64,000 bases of DNA from Gammaproteobacteria bacterium (GTDB lineage Bacteria > Pseudomonadota > Gammaproteobacteria > Burkholderiales > Gallionellaceae). The position numbers and the translations under genes were made by a program. The stretch is from positions 1-64,000 of the forward strand of contig JAHJNJ010000004.1 in NCBI GenBank assembly GCA_018820925.1, written 5' to 3'. This document shows, piece by piece, positions 59,307-64,000 of the stretch. The notes beneath the pieces were generated by a model, which had not been told where the DNA came from, ran no database searches, and saw nothing but the letters and a program-made list of their open reading frames with translations. How positions within the stretch are numbered: the first letter of the stretch is position 1; every line of letters starts with the position of its first letter.

Positions 59307-60380
59307 TCAATCACCCGAAAGAGACAGCCGGTGCCTCAGCCAGTCCGCGACCTGGGATGCACCATCGGGTGTCGGCGGTGTGCTTCGTGGCGCAGACCAA
59401 AGTGTCTGCAAATCTTTCCCGATATCGCCGTACTGCAACTGTTCGCGCGAGACTTCGCGGCACACGCCGTGCTGTTGCAGCCATCCGGTCAGGGCCGGTG
59501 ATTCCGGCCAGTCGGGACGGTTCACATACAGCACCGGCGTGCCGCTGCAGGCGGCTTCGACGAAGCTGCCGTATCCCGGTTTGCACAGCAGCACATCGCT
59601 GCTGGCCAGCAGGTCGCCGAAATCCATAGCCAGCGATTCGAGCACGACGGCATCGGGATGGTCCGCGTGCCAATTCTCCTGCACCAGCCAGCGCACACCG
59701 TCGATGCGCGGCCAGCGCTCGATGGGCAAACGGCTGGTAATGCCGCCCAAGCTCACCAGCACCAGTTGCTCATCTTTGGACAAGCGCAATTGACGATTCA
59801 CTTCATCGCGCCGGTTACGGCCCACTGCAGCGACAGGCTTGACTGCAACAAGATTGGACAGCGTCTCCATCTGCATGCCCGGCGTGGCCCGCAAAAATGC
59901 ATCGGCGTTGCTATAACAGGCATGTATCTGCGCCGCAACGGCGTCATCGCCCGCGTAGTGGCGATAGATGTCGAACCAGTTCAACGAACACAGCGCCGCA
60001 TTTTGAATGCCCGCGCGTTGCGCCCCGGCCAGCGGCAGATAACCCACGTTCGAAAGCACCATGTCCGCCCCGAGGTCGCGCAACAAACGCGCCTCATCGG
60101 TCACTCGCGCATCCCATCCCGCATGGAAAGCGCGATAGGCCGCGCGGCTGTCGTCCACACTCACATCCAGCGCGGAAGACATCACCATCCCGATATCGCC
60201 GTGGCTGGGCAAATAGTCGAACGGCACCCGGATGCGCGAACGCAGATACGCAAGCGGCACTTCAGAACGCACCGTAAGGCGCCACTGGGGCTGGCGCTCC
60301 AGCAGCAGATTCAGGATGGGCGCGGTCTGCGCAACATGGCCGTAACCGTGACCGGAAATGGAGACGACAAGGTGGGGCAT
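59307..60380 (-). CDS. Glycosyltransferase-like protein (GT-B, MurG/UGT-like)
   Basis: 357 residues. N-terminal SISGHGYGHVAQTAPILNLLLER is the nucleotide-sugar glycosyltransferase start seen in GT28-like proteins. The C-terminal half has LVSLGGITSRLP and the donor-binding region VLLCKPGYGSFVEAACSGTPVLYVNRPDWPESPAL. Two Rossmann lobes are implied. Substrates are unknown; similar proteins are annotated as hypothetical UDP-glucuronosyltransferases. No polysaccharide genes nearby. Confidence 0.8.
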   Translation of the reverse strand: MPHLVVSISGHGYGHVAQTAPILNLLLERQPQWRLTVRSEVPLAYLRSRIRVPFDYLPSHGDIGMVMSSALDVSVDDSRAAYRAFHAGWDARVTDEARLLRDLGADMVLSNVGYLPLAGAQRAGIQNAALCSLNWFDIYRHYAGDDAVAAQIHACYSNADAFLRATPGMQMETLSNLVAVKPVAAVGRNRRDEVNRQLRLSKDEQLVLVSLGGITSRLPIERWPRIDGVRWLVQENWHADHPDAVVLESLAMDFGDLLASSDVLLCKPGYGSFVEAACSGTPVLYVNRPDWPESPALTGWLQQHGVCREVSREQLQYGDIGKDLQTLWSAPRSTPPTPDGASQVADWLRHRLSLSGD

Positions 60381-60476
60381 TGGCTGGTTTGCTATAAATT
60401 ACCGAGTGTCCGGTATTTTCGGTTGTCCGGTCGGACATTACCAGCCAATTGATGCAAACCGGGATCAGGAATTGCA

Positions 60477-61655
60477 CTAATCGCTTATCAGCCCCATCAA
60501 TGTTGCGCGGGACTGTGGCGTTTTTTCCGCAAGCAACCGCGTGGCGGCAGCAACCTGTCCCCAGGTATTCCAGAGCAGGACGCCGCGCACGCTGCCGTCG
60601 CGCAAATAGTAAACGACGCCCTTGCGAAACGGCTCTTGCCAGTCTTCCACGATATCCATGCCCGCATCGAGCTCGCCCACCGCTTCATAGCCCAGGTCAA
60701 ACAGGTCGGAATAGAAGTAAGGCTGGTGGCTGTATATATCGGACTGCCCGGCCATATTCCTGCCCGCCATTTCGCCCATGACATTGGCGTTATCCTCATG
60801 CTCGACACGCATGCGCTTATCCAGAGCGGCACTGTAGAAATTCGCAACGTCTCCGGCCGCATAGATGTCGGGATTGCTGGTGCGCAGCAACTCGTCCACC
60901 ACAATGCCATCGTCCACCTTGAGACCGGCTTGCTCGGCGAGCGCAGTGTTGGGCTCAATACCCAACCCGGCCACAACGCCGTCGGCGGTGAATTCCTTGC
61001 CGTTGCCTGTGGTCACGATTGTCTTGTTGCCTTTCTTGCGCACGGACCTGACGGTTTCGGAGACAAACAGCGCCACACCTTTTTCCTGATAGTACGAGTT
61101 CAGGAATGCCGCCAGCGCCGGCGGATAGACCCGCGAACCGATCGCGCCGGAAGGAAAGAGCAGCGCGACCCGTTTGCCGTTCATGGCCAATGCGGCGGCC
61201 ACCTCCGAGCCGATAAAGCCGCCGCCGATCACCACGAAGTCCGAACCGCGTTCGCTCAATGCGCGCAGCTTGCGGTAGTCGGCAGCCGTCCTGAAATAGA
61301 TCACACTCTCGTCGGCATCGGGCAGGTGTCGTGCCGTGCCGCCCGTGGCGAGCAATAATTTCTCAAAGGCGTATTGGTTGCCCGCATCATCCGTTACAGT
61401 CTTCTCCGTTACATCCAGGGTGACCGCTTTCCTGCCCAGAACCAGGTCGAAATTCAGACCGTTGGGGCTGCGCCAAATGGATTCGATCCCCTTGTCCTTC
61501 CACAGCGACTTGGACAGCGGCGGGCGGTCATAGGGCGGATCGCGTTCGTCGCTGATCATGGCGATGGTGCCGCCCGTGTCGATCTTGCGGATGCCGCGGA
61601 GGGCGGAGTCGGCCGTCATGCCGCCGCCGACGATGAGGTATTTGCAATGTTTCAT
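60477..61655 (-). CDS. FAD-dependent NAD(P)H oxidoreductase, AIF/rubredoxin-reductase-like
   Basis: 392 residues from ATG 61655, with AAAGGAG upstream. Two dinucleotide folds: FAD site YLIVGGGMTADSALRGIRK at the N-terminus, and NAD(P) site FVVIGGGFIGSEVAAALA near 145. The second FAD motif is PDIYAAGDVANFYS. The C-terminal domain resembles apoptosis-inducing-factor-like reductases. Electron partner unknown. Its small C-terminal dimerisation domain is intact. Confidence 0.88.
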   Translation of the reverse strand: MKHCKYLIVGGGMTADSALRGIRKIDTGGTIAMISDERDPPYDRPPLSKSLWKDKGIESIWRSPNGLNFDLVLGRKAVTLDVTEKTVTDDAGNQYAFEKLLLATGGTARHLPDADESVIYFRTAADYRKLRALSERGSDFVVIGGGFIGSEVAAALAMNGKRVALLFPSGAIGSRVYPPALAAFLNSYYQEKGVALFVSETVRSVRKKGNKTIVTTGNGKEFTADGVVAGLGIEPNTALAEQAGLKVDDGIVVDELLRTSNPDIYAAGDVANFYSAALDKRMRVEHEDNANVMGEMAGRNMAGQSDIYSHQPYFYSDLFDLGYEAVGELDAGMDIVEDWQEPFRKGVVYYLRDGSVRGVLLWNTWGQVAAATRLLAEKTPQSRATLMGLISD

Positions 61656-61872
61656 GGTCGCTCCTTTCGATTTTCGGGCGAGCATGGCTGTGTTGACAAA
61701 ACAGCGTGTACTTGCCGGACAGGTAAAGTAACGAAATGTGAATCACGAACATGACGGCACTATCTTACGCCGGAATTTTGAGGTCGGTGAACGTCAATTG
61801 CCCCTGTTGGCATTGATATTGTTATTGCGGGCGCAACTCAATTTGAATGAAAGACGGCAGCGCGCTACGGCA

Positions 61873-62778
61873 TCAAATCGCACAACTCACCATCTCGCGC
61901 AACTGCTGCAGATAGTCGTCTACCCGCGCATTCAGCGTTGCAGGCTGGGTGACAATATCGTGCGCCAGCGAGAACAGGGGATAGGCGCGCCAATCGAACA
62001 GATGATGTTTTACCACCATCTGCAAAGTATGTACTCCCTCGCCGGAGATGTCCGACCATTCGCCGCGCACCAGTTGCCGGCCGAGTGCGTGGTGGTGCGA
62101 ATCCTCGCTGGTGGCCGTCGTCAACAGATCGCCAAGACCGGCATAGCTGTAAGGCGTGTGCGCCTGCCCGCCGAACGACTGCACGATGCCGGATAATTCG
62201 GAAATCGCGGCAACCATCAGATGCCCGCGCATATTGTTGCCCAGCTTCAATTCATCCGCCACGCCGAACATGATGGCGTACACATTTTTCAGGATCACCG
62301 ACCAGCTTCTGCCATGCATATCCGTCGCCTGTTTGCAGATCAGCGTCGTGCCCAGGAACAGGTCGAAGATCACCTGGAAATCCGCCGTGTCGGACAGCAC
62401 CACATCGGCAAAGGCGTGGCGTCCCGTCCTGATTTCCTCCGAGATCATCGGGCCGTAGATCACACCGTAGTGACGCCCGCCGCCGAGTACACTCTCGTAC
62501 ACCTGTGCCGCCGTGCGCCCCGACTCGTCCAGCCCCTTGGCGATGGTGAGACACAGGCTGCCTTGCGCGAGATGGGGCGCGATGCGGCTGACCACCTCGT
62601 GGTGCGGATTTACCGGCAGGCAGAACAGAATCACCTGCGCCCAGGCAACCATTTCCTCCAGCGTCGCCTCACTTTTTTCTTCCAGGCACCAGATGCGCAT
62701 GTCATGGCGCCCGGTCAGCAGACATTCCATGGCATGCCCCATCTTGCCGTGCCCCAGAATCAATACGCGTTGTTTCAT
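61873..62778 (-). CDS. NAD(P)-dependent glycerol-3-phosphate dehydrogenase-like protein
   Basis: 301 residues from ATG 62778, with GAGAGGCGG upstream. N-terminal Rossmann motif ILGHGKMGHAMECLL; then VILFCLPVNPHHEVVSRIAPHL, CLTIAKGLDESG, YGPMISEEIRTGRHAFADVVL, and the catalytic Lys in VILKNVYAIMFGVADEL. GpsA is about 330 residues; this one is shorter, and the family motif ILKNVYAI is as in archaeal/other G3P-dehydrogenase-like enzymes. It probably makes or uses sn-glycerol-3-phosphate, though a different hydroxyacid substrate cannot be excluded. Confidence 0.85.
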   Translation of the reverse strand: MKQRVLILGHGKMGHAMECLLTGRHDMRIWCLEEKSEATLEEMVAWAQVILFCLPVNPHHEVVSRIAPHLAQGSLCLTIAKGLDESGRTAAQVYESVLGGGRHYGVIYGPMISEEIRTGRHAFADVVLSDTADFQVIFDLFLGTTLICKQATDMHGRSWSVILKNVYAIMFGVADELKLGNNMRGHLMVAAISELSGIVQSFGGQAHTPYSYAGLGDLLTTATSEDSHHHALGRQLVRGEWSDISGEGVHTLQMVVKHHLFDWRAYPLFSLAHDIVTQPATLNARVDDYLQQLREMVSCAI

Positions 62779-62963
62779 ATCCGCCTCTCGTGGAAAATCG
62801 GACGATATCGCCGAAATGGCGAAGTCCACTTGCCGTCTATTGTCGTGGTGCCGTATCGGAAAATCCAGTGACAGGGCGCATGCAGGTATAACACAGGTTG
62901 AAACATGGCTATTCCTTGTTATTATGCCGGTTGGTGAACGGCAATATTCAGGGAGCGGGAAGA

Positions 62964-63758
62964 ATGAGTACTGAGAACAGCCAATTTGATCTTTCAGGCA
63001 TTCAACTGCGTGAATCCAGGACACAGCCGAAAGTCAGTTTGTCGAGAGAAATCGGAGAGGCGCAAATCGTTCACACGATTTTTGGCAGGGCCAAGGTGCG
63101 CATTATTCGCAAAAACGACAAGCTCTATCGCACAATGTGGCTGATGGCGGCTGGAGTGGTGACTGTGATAGGAGTAGTCGTCTGGCAGGGTTGGTATGCC
63201 GCTCAGCAAACCGAAGCGGTACAGGATGCGGACAGGGCCGGCGTGGAGAGTGCGCAACAGCAGGCTGGTGAACCATCTCCAATATCCGCGGAAATTGCGG
63301 CGCCTGCCAATTTGCCGCCGGCAAACATCGAAGCGGTCACGCCTCCGCCAGTCGCAAATCACGTCCCGGCTGCCGACCAGAAAAGCGCGCCGCAACAACC
63401 GGCCGGTTTGAAAGAGGCCGAACAAAAGGTTGTGAAACCGGTCACCGTCCAGCCGAAGCCGGTCGCAATCAAGCCCAAACCGGTTGAACCGTTGACTGAA
63501 AGCAAGCCGCAGACTGCGCCGGCAACCGTCACCAGTACGCCGAAGAATCAAACAGACCAGCCACTGCCGACAGTGGTGACACCAACGAAGCGGCCAGTAG
63601 CGCCCGTCGTTGCGCCACAACGCACTACTCAGTCCGCAGCAAGCAGCCCTGCTGCAGTTGTTCCAGTGGTCTCTCCAGTGGATACGGGAGACACTTCTCC
63701 GCAGTCGCCCGTGGACGAGAAGCAATTGTCTGACCCGATCAACATGCAAAGCAATTAA
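62964..63758 (+). CDS. Single-pass membrane protein with long Pro-rich tail, unknown function
   Basis: 264 residues from ATG 62964, with GGGAG upstream. N-terminal cytoplasmic segment of about 68 residues (including IGEAQIVHTIFGRAKVRIIRKNDK), one transmembrane helix (about 70-90, TMWLMAAGVVTVIGVVVWQGW), then a 170-residue periplasmic tail rich in Pro/Ala/Thr/Lys/Gln (VQPKPVAIKPKPVEPLTESKPQ). The layout is like TonB or a peptidoglycan-spanning linker but lacks a C-terminal TonB domain. A second gene starts 87 bp downstream in the same direction. Confidence 0.75.
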   Translation: MSTENSQFDLSGIQLRESRTQPKVSLSREIGEAQIVHTIFGRAKVRIIRKNDKLYRTMWLMAAGVVTVIGVVVWQGWYAAQQTEAVQDADRAGVESAQQQAGEPSPISAEIAAPANLPPANIEAVTPPPVANHVPAADQKSAPQQPAGLKEAEQKVVKPVTVQPKPVAIKPKPVEPLTESKPQTAPATVTSTPKNQTDQPLPTVVTPTKRPVAPVVAPQRTTQSAASSPAAVVPVVSPVDTGDTSPQSPVDEKQLSDPINMQSN

Positions 63759-63844
63759 CCGGGAATCCGGAGCCAATCAGGCATACGCCTGTCCGGGCTC
63801 GCGCCGGGTTGCACCGGAAGCCTGAATTAACGGGAAAGGTCGTC

Positions 63845-64000
63845 ATGGATAAGACACTAAAACTCCGCACCTATTCCGCCGATTCCAACAACAACCCCGC
63901 GCAAGGCAGTCTTGCCAAAGATGAAAAGAACGCGCTTGAGCTGGAGAAGAAAACGGCTTTGCTCGAAGAAGAGCGAAGCAAGTCGCTTGATCTGCTGAAA
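63845..64000 (+). CDS. Coiled-coil protein, 3' end beyond the window
   Basis: The 52 visible residues start at ATG 63845 after AAAGG. They read MDKTLKLRTYSADSNN, then NPAQGSLAKDEKNALELEKK and TALLEEERSKSLDLLK. Charged and helical, probably coiled-coil. Function unknown. Confidence 0.6.
   Translation, partial: MDKTLKLRTYSADSNNNPAQGSLAKDEKNALELEKKTALLEEERSKSLDLLK

Overview
The window looks like a chromosomal stretch of a betaproteobacterium, most plausibly Nitrosomonadales and possibly Gallionellaceae-like. This is an inference from gene content (a compact type II-like secretion cluster, FeoAB, RoxA, SlyD, a dapA-bamC pair) and fairly high GC; no 16S rRNA or other decisive marker is present.

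Region 1 (1-17.9 kb, all +) is a surface-protein locus. It holds the 3' end of a TpsB outer-membrane transporter, a 3575-residue TpsA filamentous haemagglutinin, an ExbB-type proton channel fused to periplasmic DUF2341 and LamG-like domains, ExbD, TonB, a porin, a coiled-coil protein and a lytic transglycosylase. Dispersed palindromic repeats sit in its gaps.

Region 2 (18.2-26.8 kb, +) is a tightly overlapping type II secretion-like operon: pseudopilin, GspF, GspE, PilM/N/O/P-like parts, secretin and two more pseudopilins. It matches the layout annotated elsewhere as predicted secretion system X. No prepilin peptidase is present.

Region 3 (27.2-32.0 kb, -) is a fluoride-response operon. A fluoride riboswitch with a transcription-terminator platform precedes crcB, a HIT protein, a DUF190 protein, a CPA2 antiporter, a universal stress protein, a zinc-ribbon/HEAT protein and a divergent enolase. 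The island and a neighbouring EamA gene lie between an intact pseudopilin 3' end and a decayed direct repeat of that 3' end plus its flank.

Region 4 (32.5-44.4 kb) is mixed. It has small ORFans, a haemolysin-III homologue, a LapD/LapG biofilm-control pair, SapC, an LpxH-like phosphoesterase, a membrane TPR protein, a D,D-carboxypeptidase, DUF3617 and DUF481 proteins.

Region 5 (44.5-64 kb) is mostly housekeeping: an autoregulated LexA-like repressor with an unusual AGAAC-N4-GTTCT operator, a DEDDy exonuclease, RlmD, TrmO, a rhodanese, a Bax-inhibitor-like protein, tRNA-Ser(TGA), FeoAB, DapA-BamC-MBL, RoxA, Bcp-SlyD-nucleotidyltransferase-LepB, a glycosyltransferase-like protein, an FAD oxidoreductase, a glycerol-3-phosphate dehydrogenase-like protein, and two proteins of unknown function at the right edge, the last one cut off.
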